From assembly GCA_022565155.1 (NCBI GenBank), contig JADFKB010000016.1, positions 1 to 35,815 of the forward strand: a DNA stretch of 35,815 nucleotides. Direction: 5' to 3'. This DNA is from Chloroflexota bacterium (lineage in GTDB: Bacteria > Chloroflexota > Dehalococcoidia > DSTF01 > RBG-16-68-14). Below, one piece after another: positions 22,928 to 30,616 of this stretch. Under the pieces are notes generated by a model. That model was given only the letters and a program-made list of their open reading frames with translations. It was not told the origin of the DNA and ran no database searches. Position numbers and translations under genes: made by a program. Each line of letters opens with the position of its first letter. Position 1 is the stretch's first letter.

Positions 22928-22976
22928 GAATAGACGTTCTTATCCAGATAGTAATACGAACAAGTGTTCTTGTCAA
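22928..22976 (-). promoter_or_regulatory. SOS-like promoter with two LexA-type palindromes
   Basis: Minus strand: -35 TTGACA (22971-22976), 17-nt spacer, -10 TACTAT (22948-22953). Inside the spacer lies GAACAAGTGTTC (22958-22969, plus-strand orientation), a perfect match to GAAC-N4-GTTC, the Gram-positive-type LexA box. A second copy with one mismatch, GAATAGACGTTC (22928-22939), lies just after the expected transcription start, 30 bp centre to centre. Both positions would block RNA polymerase. Confidence 0.7.
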
Positions 22977-23009
22977 GCCTTCTGCCTGGTTCGCGAGGCA
23001 TCGCGTCAC

Positions 23010-23015
23010 TATAAT
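23010..23015 (+). promoter_or_regulatory. -10 box of the 130-residue gene (leaderless)
   Basis: TATAAT at 23010-23015 ends 7 nt before ATG 23023. Divergent from the radical SAM promoter. Confidence 0.5.
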
Positions 23016-23022
23016 TCGGGTG

Positions 23023-23415
23023 ATGTCAGAACTTTCGGATGACCCGATGGCGCGGAAGCAGCAAGCCGACCTGCTGCTGGAGCGTACAGGGCTGCAGCTC
23101 CGGCAGCTTCTACAGGAGGCGGCCGGCAAGCTCCAGCCGTTTCCGCCTTTTCCCGGCGCCTTCTTCACGAACGCGATCGAGGTGGAAGCGAAGGCCGCCG
23201 AAAGCTCCGGTCGAGGTTGTATCGTTGTCTGCGAGGATGGCGAGCTGTATGAGCTGGAGATGAGCATCGATTTCTCCGACGACGCCGAAGACCCCGTCTC
23301 GGCGCGCGACGAGAAGCTGAAGAAGCTGGACGGCCTCCATCCGCGCGACTACGTGGCGCTCGCCTACGACGCGATCACGCGCATCACCGAGCAGCTGATG
23401 GAACGGAGCGAGTAG
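23023..23415 (+). CDS. Hypothetical protein, 130 residues
   Basis: Start ATG 23023 (MSELSDDPMARKQQ) is chosen because a consensus TATAAT lies 7 nt upstream; longer in-frame extensions would run through the divergent promoter. The protein is soluble and acidic, with an N-terminal helix (ARKQQADLLLERTGLQLRQLLQEA), a central beta portion (GCIVVCEDGELYELEMSIDFSDDAED) and a C-terminal helix (RDYVALAYDAITRITEQLMERSE). I recognise no family. It is divergently transcribed from the SOS-like gene, and the two start codons are about 115 nt apart. Confidence 0.7.
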   Translation: MSELSDDPMARKQQADLLLERTGLQLRQLLQEAAGKLQPFPPFPGAFFTNAIEVEAKAAESSGRGCIVVCEDGELYELEMSIDFSDDAEDPVSARDEKLKKLDGLHPRDYVALAYDAITRITEQLMERSE

Positions 23416-23421
23416 CGGCGC

Positions 23422-23835
23422 GTGGCTCTACGGAGGCGGCCGGCGTTCGACTGGCGGCGCTGGCTGCTGGGCGGCCGCAACTCGTGGCGGCGTATCGTCC
23501 TCGCCGGCATCGGCGGCGGTGTTGCGCTGGCGCTCGTCGCGGCGCTCGTGGCCGCGCTGTTCTCTGTGGTTGGCGGTAGCGGCAGCGGATCGCTCGACGA
23601 CGAGGAGCCGACAGCCGCCGCGCCGGTGTTCGTGCCAGCCGATGACGAGCCGATCCCGACGCTCCCGCCTGTCGATGTCGTGGCCTCGCCGACGCCTACG
23701 CCGCCGGCGGAAGCGTCGCCCGAGCCCTCGGCGACTTTCGTTGCGCCCGTGGCCACGCCGACGCTCGCGCCGGAACCGACACCGACGTTGGTGCCGGAGG
23801 AGGTTCTTCCAACGTCTACCGAGGTGGCTGGTTGA
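23422..23835 (+). CDS. Membrane-anchored Pro/Thr-rich protein
   Basis: 137 residues from GTG 23422, 6 nt after the previous stop. A basic N-terminus (RRRPAFDWRRWLLGGRNSWRR) is followed by one hydrophobic helix (about 25-50). The remaining 85 residues are a low-complexity Pro/Thr/Ala/Glu tail (TPTPPAEASPEP, TPTLAPEPTPTLVPEE), which should lie outside the membrane by the positive-inside rule. There is no catalytic motif. A wall-spanning linker is a reasonable guess only. Probably co-transcribed with the 130-residue gene. 23836-23993 after it contains nothing I can name. Confidence 0.6.
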   Translation: MALRRRPAFDWRRWLLGGRNSWRRIVLAGIGGGVALALVAALVAALFSVVGGSGSGSLDDEEPTAAAPVFVPADDEPIPTLPPVDVVASPTPTPPAEASPEPSATFVAPVATPTLAPEPTPTLVPEEVLPTSTEVAG

Positions 23836-23993
23836 CCGCCTGGCCGCTAGCTGCCAGCGCAATCATCCAATTGGCCACAGACTGATACAGATATACGCAG
23901 AGAACGCCTCTGCGTTGGGGACAGATCCTATCTGCGTTCGATCCGTGCGTAGTTGTGGCTACTGACTAGCTCAGTAGTTGAGCGAGAACGTGT

Positions 23994-24473
23994 TTACTCC
24001 AGCACGATCTCGCCGCTTTTGCCGCCGCTCTTGCGCACCAGCCGCACTCCTTCGATGCGGATTCCTCGATCGACGGCCTTGCACATGTCGTAGACCGTCA
24101 GCGCGGCGACGCTGACCGCCGTCATCGCCTCCATCTCCACGCCCGTCTTCCCGGTGCTGCGCACGGTCGCGCTGATTTCGAGGGAGGACGCCGCTTCGTC
24201 GGGCGTGATCTCCACGTCGATGTCGGTGAGGAGCAGCGGGTGGCAGAGCGGTATCAGCTCGTGCGTGCGCTTGGCGGCCATCACGCCGGCCAGGCGGGCC
24301 GTGGCGATAACATCGCCTTTCGGCAGGCCGCCCGACTGCACCAGCGCCAGCGTCTCCGGCTGCATGCGCACGTTGCCACGCGCCACCGCCTCGCGGGCAG
24401 TGTCCGCCTTCGCTGAGACGTCGACCATGCGCGCGCGGCCTGCGTCGTCAATGTGGGAGAGCCGTTCAGTCAT
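23994..24473 (-). CDS. moaC: Cyclic pyranopterin monophosphate synthase MoaC
   Basis: 159 residues from ATG 24473 ([22 protein letters not shown]). A longer frame from 24506 is possible but would include half of a hairpin and non-conserved residues. Signature stretches: [37 protein letters not shown] and [31 protein letters not shown], with the catalytic Lys/Asp region near DMCKAVD. With MoaA it converts GTP to cPMP, the first step in molybdenum cofactor synthesis. It lies directly after moaA on the same strand. Confidence 0.95.
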   Translation of the reverse strand: MTERLSHIDDAGRARMVDVSAKADTAREAVARGNVRMQPETLALVQSGGLPKGDVIATARLAGVMAAKRTHELIPLCHPLLLTDIDVEITPDEAASSLEISATVRSTGKTGVEMEAMTAVSVAALTVYDMCKAVDRGIRIEGVRLVRKSGGKSGEIVLE

Positions 24474-24492
24474 GGCAGGCTGCTGTCCGTAA

Positions 24493-24512
24493 GGGCGATT
24501 CGCCAATCGCCC
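24493..24512 (-). repeat. Short palindrome between moaA and moaC
   Basis: GGGCGATT, loop CGCC, AATCGCCC: a perfect 8-bp stem in the 42-nt gap between moaA stop and moaC start. It could stabilise or separate the two parts of the message. Confidence 0.5.
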
Positions 24513-24515
24513 CGC

Positions 24516-25607
24516 CTACCCGCCGATCTGGGACATGCTGCGGCTGGCGGGCTGGAAGCCGGGGTCGTTGATGTAGTGCTTCATCTCCTTGCGCCAGACC
24601 GCCGAGCGGATCGTGTGTTCTATCTCCTCATCGCTGCTGCCGTCACGGAGCGGGCTGCGCAGGTCGGTCTCCCAACGAGAGAAGAGGCAGGTGCGGAACT
24701 GGCCATCGGCCGTTAGCCGGATCCGGTCGCATGTCTCGCAGAACGGCTCGCTCACCGCGTTGATGAATCCGACCTCGCCTGCGCCGTCCGCGAAGGCGAA
24801 GCGCTGCGCGGTCGCTATGCGGCTGTCGCTAATCGGCACGAGCGGGTACTTGGTTTCTATCAGCGCCCGGATCTCGGCGCCGGTGAGCACGTCCTCACGG
24901 TCCCACTTCCCTTCGGCGTCGAGCGGCATGAACTCGATCCAGCGGACGACGTAGGGCTTGCGCCGCGCGAGTTCCGCGAACGCGAGCACGTCCTCTTCGC
25001 TGAAGTCGCGCATCGCGACAGCGTTCACCTTGATCGGGGCCAAGCTGGGGTACTTCTCGCACTCCTCCAGCCCCGCCAGCACCTCCGGCAGCGCATCGCG
25101 GCGGGTGATGTGGGCGAACTTCTCGCGCACGGGCGTGTCCATACTGACGTTGATCCGCTGCAAGCCCGCCGCGACGAGGTCGCCGCACAACGACTTCAGC
25201 GAGAAGCCGTTGGTGGTGAGGCTGAGGCTCTTGATGCCCTTGATGGGCGCAAGCTTCTCGATCAGCGCAGGCACGTCGCGCCGGACGAGCGGCTCGCCGC
25301 CGGTGAGCCGGACCTCTTCGACGCCGATGTTGACGAAGATCTTGACCAACCGCTCGATCTCCTCGTAGGAGAGCAGCTCTTCGCGCTTCAGCCAGACGAG
25401 CCCTTCCTCCGGCATGCAGTAGTGGCAACGGAAGTTGCAGCGGTCGGTGATGGAGACGCGCAGGTTCTTGATCGCGCGGCCGAAGCTGTCTTGTAGTACG
25501 CCGTCGCTCCAATCGATCGGGGGGTTGGCCACATCGATCTGCGCTGGCCCCTGCGGCGTCAACGGGATCAGCCCGTCGATGCTGATGGCGTCACGGTTGT
25601 CGGTCAC
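24516..25607 (-). CDS. moaA: GTP 3',8-cyclase MoaA
   Basis: 363 residues from GTG 25607, which lies inside the end of rdgB (17-nt overlap) after a GGAGAGATGGAGAA ribosome-binding region. The radical SAM cluster is C57-NFR-C61-HY-C64. The second, C-terminal cluster is FCETCDRIRLTADGQFRTCLF (C-x2-C-x13-C). The protein ends with the functional GG tail (SQIGG). An N-terminal extension of about 37 residues (ISIDGLIPLTPQGPAQIDVANPPIDW) precedes the usual DSFGR start of the family; its role is unknown. Radical SAM cyclisation of GTP for molybdopterin. Confidence 0.96.
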   Translation of the reverse strand: MTDNRDAISIDGLIPLTPQGPAQIDVANPPIDWSDGVLQDSFGRAIKNLRVSITDRCNFRCHYCMPEEGLVWLKREELLSYEEIERLVKIFVNIGVEEVRLTGGEPLVRRDVPALIEKLAPIKGIKSLSLTTNGFSLKSLCGDLVAAGLQRINVSMDTPVREKFAHITRRDALPEVLAGLEECEKYPSLAPIKVNAVAMRDFSEEDVLAFAELARRKPYVVRWIEFMPLDAEGKWDREDVLTGAEIRALIETKYPLVPISDSRIATAQRFAFADGAGEVGFINAVSEPFCETCDRIRLTADGQFRTCLFSRWETDLRSPLRDGSSDEEIEHTIRSAVWRKEMKHYINDPGFQPASRSMSQIGG

Positions 25608-26199
25608 TTCTCCATCTCTCCAGTATGACTCGCGCCTCCCGCGCCGCCGCTCCGCGGTGGCTGACGCGGTGCTTCTCTCCCGCCGGCAGCTCGGCCATCG
25701 TCAGCCCGCGCTCCGGCAGCAGGAAGATCGGGTCGTAGCCAAAGCCGCTCTCTCCGCGTGGCTCTCGAACGATACGGCCTTCGACTGCACCTTCCGCTAG
25801 TTCCACCCGATCTTCTCCGCTGGCTATCGCAATCACGCAGCGGAAGCGCGCTGTTCGCCGCTCATCGGCCACGTCACGAAGCTCTGTCAGCAGCGCTTCG
25901 GCGCGCTCCGCGTCCGTTCGGTCTGCTCCAGCATAACGGGCCGACAATACACCGGGGCGGCCATCCAGGGCGTCCACCTCTAGTCCGGAATCGTCGGCCA
26001 GCGAGGTCAGTCCGCTGGCGCTTGCGTATGCCACTGCCTTTAGTGTTGCATTCTCAGCATAGGTCTGTCCAGTCTCATCGATGGCGATCTTCAGCCCGAT
26101 CTCGGCCGGCGTGACGATCTGCCATCCGCTGCCGTCGAGAAGCTGGCGGTACTCGGCGACCTTACCGGCGTTGTTTGTGGCGAGCAGCAGTTGAGGCAT
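25591..26199 (-). CDS. rdgB: XTP/dITP diphosphatase (Ham1/RdgB)
   Basis: 202 residues. LLLATNNAGKVAEY (substrate loop), TYAENATLKAVAYA, SLADDSGLEVDAL (Mg2+ ligands), GFGYDPIFLLPERG and SHRGAAAREA are all in place. It removes non-canonical purine nucleotides (dITP, XTP). It is the first gene of the rdgB-moaA-moaC group, downstream of ileS and its palindromic repeat. Ribosome-binding site GGAGAAG is somewhat far (about 14 nt) from ATG 26199. Confidence 0.95.
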   Translation of the reverse strand: MPQLLLATNNAGKVAEYRQLLDGSGWQIVTPAEIGLKIAIDETGQTYAENATLKAVAYASASGLTSLADDSGLEVDALDGRPGVLSARYAGADRTDAERAEALLTELRDVADERRTARFRCVIAIASGEDRVELAEGAVEGRIVREPRGESGFGYDPIFLLPERGLTMAELPAGEKHRVSHRGAAAREARVILERWRSDRQP

Positions 26200-26266
26200 G
26201 ACGAGAATGTACTTCTCCTACGTCCTGATGTTGTGAAGGTGACCTTCTATCGAGGCTACTGTTTCT

Positions 26267-26330
26267 GCACGCCCAGCACCACGTCATGGCCGTCCACGCT
26301 CTGTTCCTCGCTATGCGCGTCTGCCGGTGG
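26267..26330 (-). repeat. Duplicate of the ileS 3' end (downstream copy)
   Basis: Matches 26418-26481, which encodes the C-terminus of IleRS, at 63 of 64 positions (mismatch at 26286). Read on the minus strand it encodes the same tail (DAHSEEQSVDGHDVVLGV), then QKQ and a TAG at 26257-26259. It lies on the far side of a palindromic element from ileS. Confidence 0.9.
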
Positions 26331-26341
26331 GGCGCCTTCGG

Positions 26342-26405
26342 GCCCTCACCCCGACCTGTCGGTCACCCCTCTCCCGCCCGCGGGAGAGGGGACTGGGGTG
26401 AGGGC
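26342..26405. repeat. Palindromic intergenic repeat (REP/MITE-like)
   Basis: Outer arms GCCCTCACCCC (26342-26352) and GGGGTGAGGGC (26395-26405); inner arms CCCCTCTCCCG and CGGGAGAGGGG around a short loop. This CCCTCACCCC/CCTCTCCC style palindrome is a well-known dispersed bacterial repeat. It lies immediately after the ileS stop and is flanked by 64-bp direct repeats. Confidence 0.85.
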
Positions 26406-26406
26406 G

Positions 26407-29400
26407 TTATGTTTTCCGCACGCCCAGCACCACGTCGTGGCCGTCCACGCTCTGTTCCTCGCTATGCGCGTCTGCCGGTGGCTGTGAATCCTTCAGCGCC
26501 GTCGAGAGCGTCTCGTTCTGCACGTATCCGCCGTGCATAGCCAGCACCCGGCGAATATCGTCGTCGCCCTGCCAGTAGGTGGTGATGCGGTCGGATATCT
26601 CGAAGCCGGCCTCGCGGCGCATGTTCTGGATCCGATGCACCAGCTCGCGTGCCAGCCCTTCGTCGAGTAGCTCTGGCGGAATATCGGTGTCGACAACGAC
26701 CACGTAACCGCCCTCCTGCGCCGACGCTATGCCCTCCTGCTCCACCGTCGAGATCAGCACCTCGTCCGGCGATAGCTCGAAGCCGGCGACGGCGATGCTC
26801 TCGCCGTTGGCGACTGCCGCCGCGACCGCGGCAGGCTCTAGCTCCGCCAGCGCCTTCCTGATCTCGCCGAGGTCGCCGCCGTATTTCGGCCCTAGCACCG
26901 GCAGGTTGGGCTTGATCTTGTACTGGAGAAAATCCGACTCGTCGCTGGCCAGCTCGACGCGTTTGACGTTCAGTTCGGCTTTGAACTGTTCGATGAGCCA
27001 ATCGGCCGTCATCGCTTCTTGTAGGTCTTTCGGTACCACGACCGTAGCCGCTGGCAGCGGTTGGCGTACCTTGATGCCGGCCTTGCTGCGAGCGGAGAGA
27101 CCAAGCGACGTAATCTGCATCAGCATTCCCATCTGAGCGTTCAGCGCTTCGTCCACCAGCGCCGCGTCTGACTCTGGCCAGTCGCAGAGGTGGACGGAGG
27201 CGGGCGCCTCGTCGCCTGTGGTGAGCGAGGCCGAACCATCCTGGGAGCGCACCAGGTTCTGGTAGAGCTCCTCCGCGACGAATGGCGTGAACGGCGCCAT
27301 CAGCTTCGCTAGCGTGACCAGGCAGTGGTGCAGCGTCGTGTAAGCCGAGCGCTTGTCAGCATCGTCCTCCGACTTCCAGAACCGGCGGCGGCTGCGGCGC
27401 ACGTACCAGTTGGAGAGCAGCTCGACGAACGACTCGATGCGCCGCGCCGGCGTCATCGTCTCGTAGCGATCGAGTCCTGCCGTCACGTCCGCGATCAGTT
27501 GGTGCAGCTCCGAAAGCAGCCAGCGGTCGAGCTCGCTCTTGACTTCGGACGCTTTGTCCTCGACCGCGGTGGAGGGTGGCGCGGCCTCCGGCTGCCAGCC
27601 ATCGATGTTGGCGTAGGTGACGAAGAAGGCGTAGCTGTTCCAAAGCGTGAGGATCAGGCTGCGGCGCACGTCGTCGCCTGCCGCCCAGCCGAAGTTGACG
27701 TTCGTCGCAGGGTTGTGGCGCAGGAAGAGCCAGCGCATCGGGTCGACGCCCATGCGGTCGGCGGCGTCATCGAACCAGATAGCGGTGCCTCTGCTCTTGT
27801 GCATCTCTTCGCCACGCTCATCGCGCACCAGCCCGTGGCCGAGCACGGCGCGATAGGGCTCCCGCTGCTCCAGCACCGCGCTCATCGCCAGCATGGCGTA
27901 GAACCAGTTGCGGAACTGGCCTGGGAAGCTCTCCGTGATGAAGTCAGCCGGAAACCACTCGTCCCAATACGAGCGGTCGCTGTCGTAGCGGAGCGTCGAG
28001 TAGGGGACGATGCCGGCGTCCAGCCACGGGTTGCCGACATCGGTGATGCGCGAGATCGCCTCGCCGCACTCCGAACAGCGAACCTTTACCGCATCCACCC
28101 AGGGCCGGTGCGGCGAGTGGCCGTCGAAGGCGTCCCAGCCCTCGACCGCCTTCTCGCGCAGCTCGTCGCGGCTACCGATCACCTCGACGTGGCCGCAAGA
28201 GCAGGGGTAGATCGGCAGCGCCAGGCCGTAGTAGCGCTTCTTGGAGATCATCCAGTCGCCCATGTTACGCAGCCAGTCCAGCTCTCGCGCCAGGCCGAAC
28301 TCCGGGATCCAGGTGATCTTGCGCGTCGCGTCCACCATGTGCTCGCGCAGCCTCTTGCCCGATTCATCTTCGCCGTCCATGTTGATGAACCACTCGTCGA
28401 CGACGCGGAAGACCAGCTCGCTATCGCAGCGCCAGCAGATCGGGTAGCGGTGCTGGTAATCCTGCAGGCGATAGAGCAGCCCTTGTTCTTTGAGCGACTC
28501 GAAGATCGGCTCCGCCACGGCTCCGGCGAAGCTGCCGCTGAGGAAGCCGAAGCCGTCTTCGTAGTTGCCGAACTGGTCGATCGGCAGGACGACGGGCAGG
28601 TTGTACTGCTTGCTGAGCGCGAAGTCCTCCTGCCCGCAGCCCGGCGCTATGTGGACGATGCCGGTGCCCTCGTCCTCGCTCACCTCGTCCCACTCGATCA
28701 CGCGGTGGACGATGCCCTCCTGCGCCGGCAGCTCATCGAACGGCCCGCGGTACGTCAGGCCGGCGAGCTCTCGGCCGGGCAGCTCTCCCTCGACCGTGTA
28801 GTCGCCCTGTAGGACGCTCGCGCTGCCGTCCGGCGGGTTTAGCAGCGCCTTCGAGAGGTAGAGAATCTCGTCATCTTGCCGTACGCGAGCATAGGTGAGC
28901 TCCGGGTGGACTGCGGCGGCGACGTTCGCCGCCAGCGTCCACGGCGTTGTCGTCCAGACGAGCAGCGACTCTCCCGGCCGTTCGATCAGCGGCAGCTTTA
29001 CGTAGACGCTGCGGTGCGTCACCTCTCGATAGCCCTCCGTTACGATCTCCATGTTGGATAGCCCGGTAGCGCAGCGCGGGCACCAGGGCATGCAGTCGTT
29101 GCCCTTGTAGAGCCAGCCCTTCTCGTGGCAGGTCTTGAGGAAGTGCCAGATGGCGTAGTTGTTCTCGTCGGAGTTGGTGAAGTAGGAGTTGTCCCAGTCC
29201 ATCCACTGGCCGAGGCGGATCGACTGCTCCGTGATCTGCGCGGCGAAACGCTGCACGCGCGCCTTGCACTTCTCGACGAAGCGGTCGACGCCGTACTTCT
29301 CGATATCGAGCTTGGAGGTGAAGCCCAGTTCGCGCTCCACCTCCACCTCGATCCAGAGCCCCTGGCAGTCGAAGCCGTTTTGGTAGCGCTGCCGGTAGCC

Positions 29401-29628
29401 CTGCATCGTGCGGAAGCGCTGGAAGGCGTCCTTGTAGGCGCGGCCCCAGGCGTGGTGGACGGCCATCGCGTTGTTGGCCGTAATCGGCCCGTCGATGAAC
29501 GACCAGCGCTTCTCAGACTGCTCGTTCCGCTGGAGGTACTGCTCGACGATGCCCTGGTCCTGCCACCAGCGCATGCGGTCGCGCTCCAGCGCGGGGAAAT
29601 CCGGCTTGGGGTCGACGGGATCGAACAC
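26407..29628 (-). CDS. ileS: Isoleucyl-tRNA synthetase (long, 1073 residues)
   Basis: GTG 29628 is chosen: AAGGAG lies 6 nt upstream and MFDPVDPKPDFPALERDRMRWWQ is the usual IleRS N-terminus; a TTG at 29649 is in frame but overlaps the terminator U tract. The HIGH-equivalent is HHAW (about 58-61, in NNAMAVHHAWGRAYKD) and the KMSKS-equivalent reads EMHKSRG. The editing domain is in the middle (LLVWTTTPWTLAANVAAAVHP), zinc cysteines appear (YPCSCG, VRCSECG), and the anticodon-binding and long C-terminal region follow (type 2 length). A T-box leader controls it. The last 21 codons are duplicated downstream of a palindromic repeat. Confidence 0.95.
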   Translation of the reverse strand: MFDPVDPKPDFPALERDRMRWWQDQGIVEQYLQRNEQSEKRWSFIDGPITANNAMAVHHAWGRAYKDAFQRFRTMQGYRQRYQNGFDCQGLWIEVEVERELGFTSKLDIEKYGVDRFVEKCKARVQRFAAQITEQSIRLGQWMDWDNSYFTNSDENNYAIWHFLKTCHEKGWLYKGNDCMPWCPRCATGLSNMEIVTEGYREVTHRSVYVKLPLIERPGESLLVWTTTPWTLAANVAAAVHPELTYARVRQDDEILYLSKALLNPPDGSASVLQGDYTVEGELPGRELAGLTYRGPFDELPAQEGIVHRVIEWDEVSEDEGTGIVHIAPGCGQEDFALSKQYNLPVVLPIDQFGNYEDGFGFLSGSFAGAVAEPIFESLKEQGLLYRLQDYQHRYPICWRCDSELVFRVVDEWFINMDGEDESGKRLREHMVDATRKITWIPEFGLARELDWLRNMGDWMISKKRYYGLALPIYPCSCGHVEVIGSRDELREKAVEGWDAFDGHSPHRPWVDAVKVRCSECGEAISRITDVGNPWLDAGIVPYSTLRYDSDRSYWDEWFPADFITESFPGQFRNWFYAMLAMSAVLEQREPYRAVLGHGLVRDERGEEMHKSRGTAIWFDDAADRMGVDPMRWLFLRHNPATNVNFGWAAGDDVRRSLILTLWNSYAFFVTYANIDGWQPEAAPPSTAVEDKASEVKSELDRWLLSELHQLIADVTAGLDRYETMTPARRIESFVELLSNWYVRRSRRRFWKSEDDADKRSAYTTLHHCLVTLAKLMAPFTPFVAEELYQNLVRSQDGSASLTTGDEAPASVHLCDWPESDAALVDEALNAQMGMLMQITSLGLSARSKAGIKVRQPLPAATVVVPKDLQEAMTADWLIEQFKAELNVKRVELASDESDFLQYKIKPNLPVLGPKYGGDLGEIRKALAELEPAAVAAAVANGESIAVAGFELSPDEVLISTVEQEGIASAQEGGYVVVVDTDIPPELLDEGLARELVHRIQNMRREAGFEISDRITTYWQGDDDIRRVLAMHGGYVQNETLSTALKDSQPPADAHSEEQSVDGHDVVLGVRKT
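26418..26481 (-). repeat. Direct repeat inside the ileS 3' end (upstream copy)
   Basis: 64-bp partner of 26267-26330. It encodes the IleRS C-terminal tail before the RKT-stop end. Confidence 0.9.
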
Positions 29629-29644
29629 GTACAACTCCTTCTCC

Positions 29645-29920
29645 AACAAAACAGCCCGTCCCTCATACTAGGGACGAGCTGGAAGGCCCGCGGTACCACC
29701 CTGGTTGCCCCCGCAAGAGGCGGGGACCGCTCTGTGCCGCGCTTTCGCGCGGCCGCCCGGCATAACGGTGGGCGTCCGGCCGAGCCTACTGGTCCATCCG
29801 CGGAAGGACGTTCGGTCGGCGGCTCAGGAGTGATCTTCCGCCGGGGAGTCCGCGCCCGCTCTCACCATGTTCGGGCTCGCTGATCGGACTCGTATGGAGC
29901 CGGCGTACTCGTCTCCGTCA
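29645..29920 (-). promoter_or_regulatory. T-box leader of ileS (isoleucine-tRNA sensing)
   Basis: Minus strand, in order. Stem I base GGAG (29913-29916) pairs with CTCC (29827-29830). AGTA follows the 5' strand, and GAAG-ATC-A sits just before CTCC, so the specifier is ATC (29832-29834), an Ile codon followed by the usual purine. The T-box AGGGTGGTACCGCGG is complete (complement at 29688-29702). The terminator arms AGCtCGTCCCT / AGGGACGgGCT (29653-29680) precede a U-rich GTTTTGTT. Uncharged tRNA-Ile binding should stabilise the antiterminator and allow ileS transcription. This fills the gene-free stretch 29650-29930. Confidence 0.92.
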
Positions 29921-29933
29921 CAGCCTGTATTCG

Positions 29934-29963
29934 ATTCTAGGAGCGTTAAGCGAGGCGTGTCAA
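29934..29963 (-). promoter_or_regulatory. ileS promoter
   Basis: Minus-strand TTGACA (29958-29963), 18-nt spacer, TAGAAT (29934-29939), placing the start a few nt before T-box stem I. Confidence 0.8.
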
Positions 29964-29976
29964 GGAAGGAGGGCTG

Positions 29977-30006
29977 TTGCCGGTCGCAGAGAGCCGCTGG
30001 TATACT
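29977..30006 (+). promoter_or_regulatory. tRNA promoter
   Basis: TTGCCG (29977-29982), 18-nt spacer, TATACT (30001-30006) with TGG before it; 23 nt upstream of the tRNA. Confidence 0.7.
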
Positions 30007-30029
30007 TTCGCTAGACCCGAGCCTGCGGT

Positions 30030-30104
30030 GGCAGCGTAGCTCAGGGGCAGAGCAGTCGGCTCATAATCGACGGGTCGGAGGTTCGAATCCTCCCGCTGCT
30101 ACCA
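30030..30104 (+). tRNA. tRNA with CAU anticodon (elongator Met, or lysidine-type Ile2)
   Basis: Full cloverleaf: acceptor GGCAGCG pairs with CGCTGCT (first pair G-U), D arm GCTC...GAGC, anticodon stem GTCGG/TCGAC with loop CTCATAA, T arm GGAGG-TTCGAAT-CCTCC, discriminator A and encoded CCA. A C1-A72 mismatch, the initiator hallmark, is absent, so it is not fMet. Met versus Ile2 needs comparison with the genome's other CAU tRNAs. Its 3' 31 nt are repeated intact 543 bp downstream. Confidence 0.92.
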
Positions 30105-30180
30105 ACTTCGCGTTTGAACTCTGTTGGCGGGCCGGCTAGCTTTCGCGTATTCGCGACGCACTCGTAACTGAGCCGTAACC
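30074..30180 (+). repeat. 107-bp direct repeat, left copy (tRNA 3' end plus flank)
   Basis: Starts at the G before the T stem of the CAU tRNA and extends 76 nt past the CCA. Compared with 30617-30723, without gaps, the first 32 nt are identical and the following 75 nt differ at 13 positions. Confidence 0.9.
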
Positions 30181-30194
30181 AGCCAGGGCAATCG

Positions 30195-30500
30195 TTAGGC
30201 GGAGAAGTCTCGTTCGACCTTTCCGTTGAACCAGTCAGGATCAGCAACCAGGTGAGAGCGTAGCTCCTGATACCAGGCTCCTTGCTCTGGGGTGCTAGAG
30301 TTCGCATCGTAGTTTTCCTTGGTGTCGAACATGACGCCCGCCATCAGCTCATCTGGGTCGTCAAGGTTGGACGTGATGACCGAGCGGACGTAGCCTGTTG
30401 CCGTTGAGCTGCGCTCAGTCTGCCACTTGTCGAAGAGAGCAAGTACAGCCTCGCGCTCTCCTGGCTTTGCCTTTATGCGGAAGTGTGTTACGTGAGCCAT
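30195..30500 (-). CDS. Small antibiotic-biosynthesis-monooxygenase-fold (ABM) protein
   Basis: 101 residues from ATG 30500, preceded by GATGGAGGGA; an in-frame start at 30566 adds a non-conserved segment. MAHVTHFRIKAKPGEREAVLALFDKWQ and SNLDDPDELMAGVMFDTKENYDANSSTPEQGAWYQELRSHLVADPDWF follow the ABM/dimeric alpha-beta barrel pattern (strand, helix, then F.xxE.Y.A). These dimers include cofactor-free quinol monooxygenases and haem degraders; no specific function can be given. It is the only gene between the two copies of the tRNA 3' end. Confidence 0.8.
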   Translation of the reverse strand: MAHVTHFRIKAKPGEREAVLALFDKWQTERSSTATGYVRSVITSNLDDPDELMAGVMFDTKENYDANSSTPEQGAWYQELRSHLVADPDWFNGKVERDFSA

Positions 30501-30616
30501 CGTGGTTCCCTCCATCGGTTCGATTCGCTTGCCGTTCAGATCTGTGGATAATGCAGCGTGTTTCATTCCGCAGTTGTTGTCAAGTGCGAACGGCTAGGTG
30601 ACTCCTGTCTCAATCA

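Noticed and set aside
23836-23993. Possible small RNA in the gap before moaC
   Set aside because: Some short inverted words (CAGAGA...CTCTG) but no promoter or terminator that would support a transcript.
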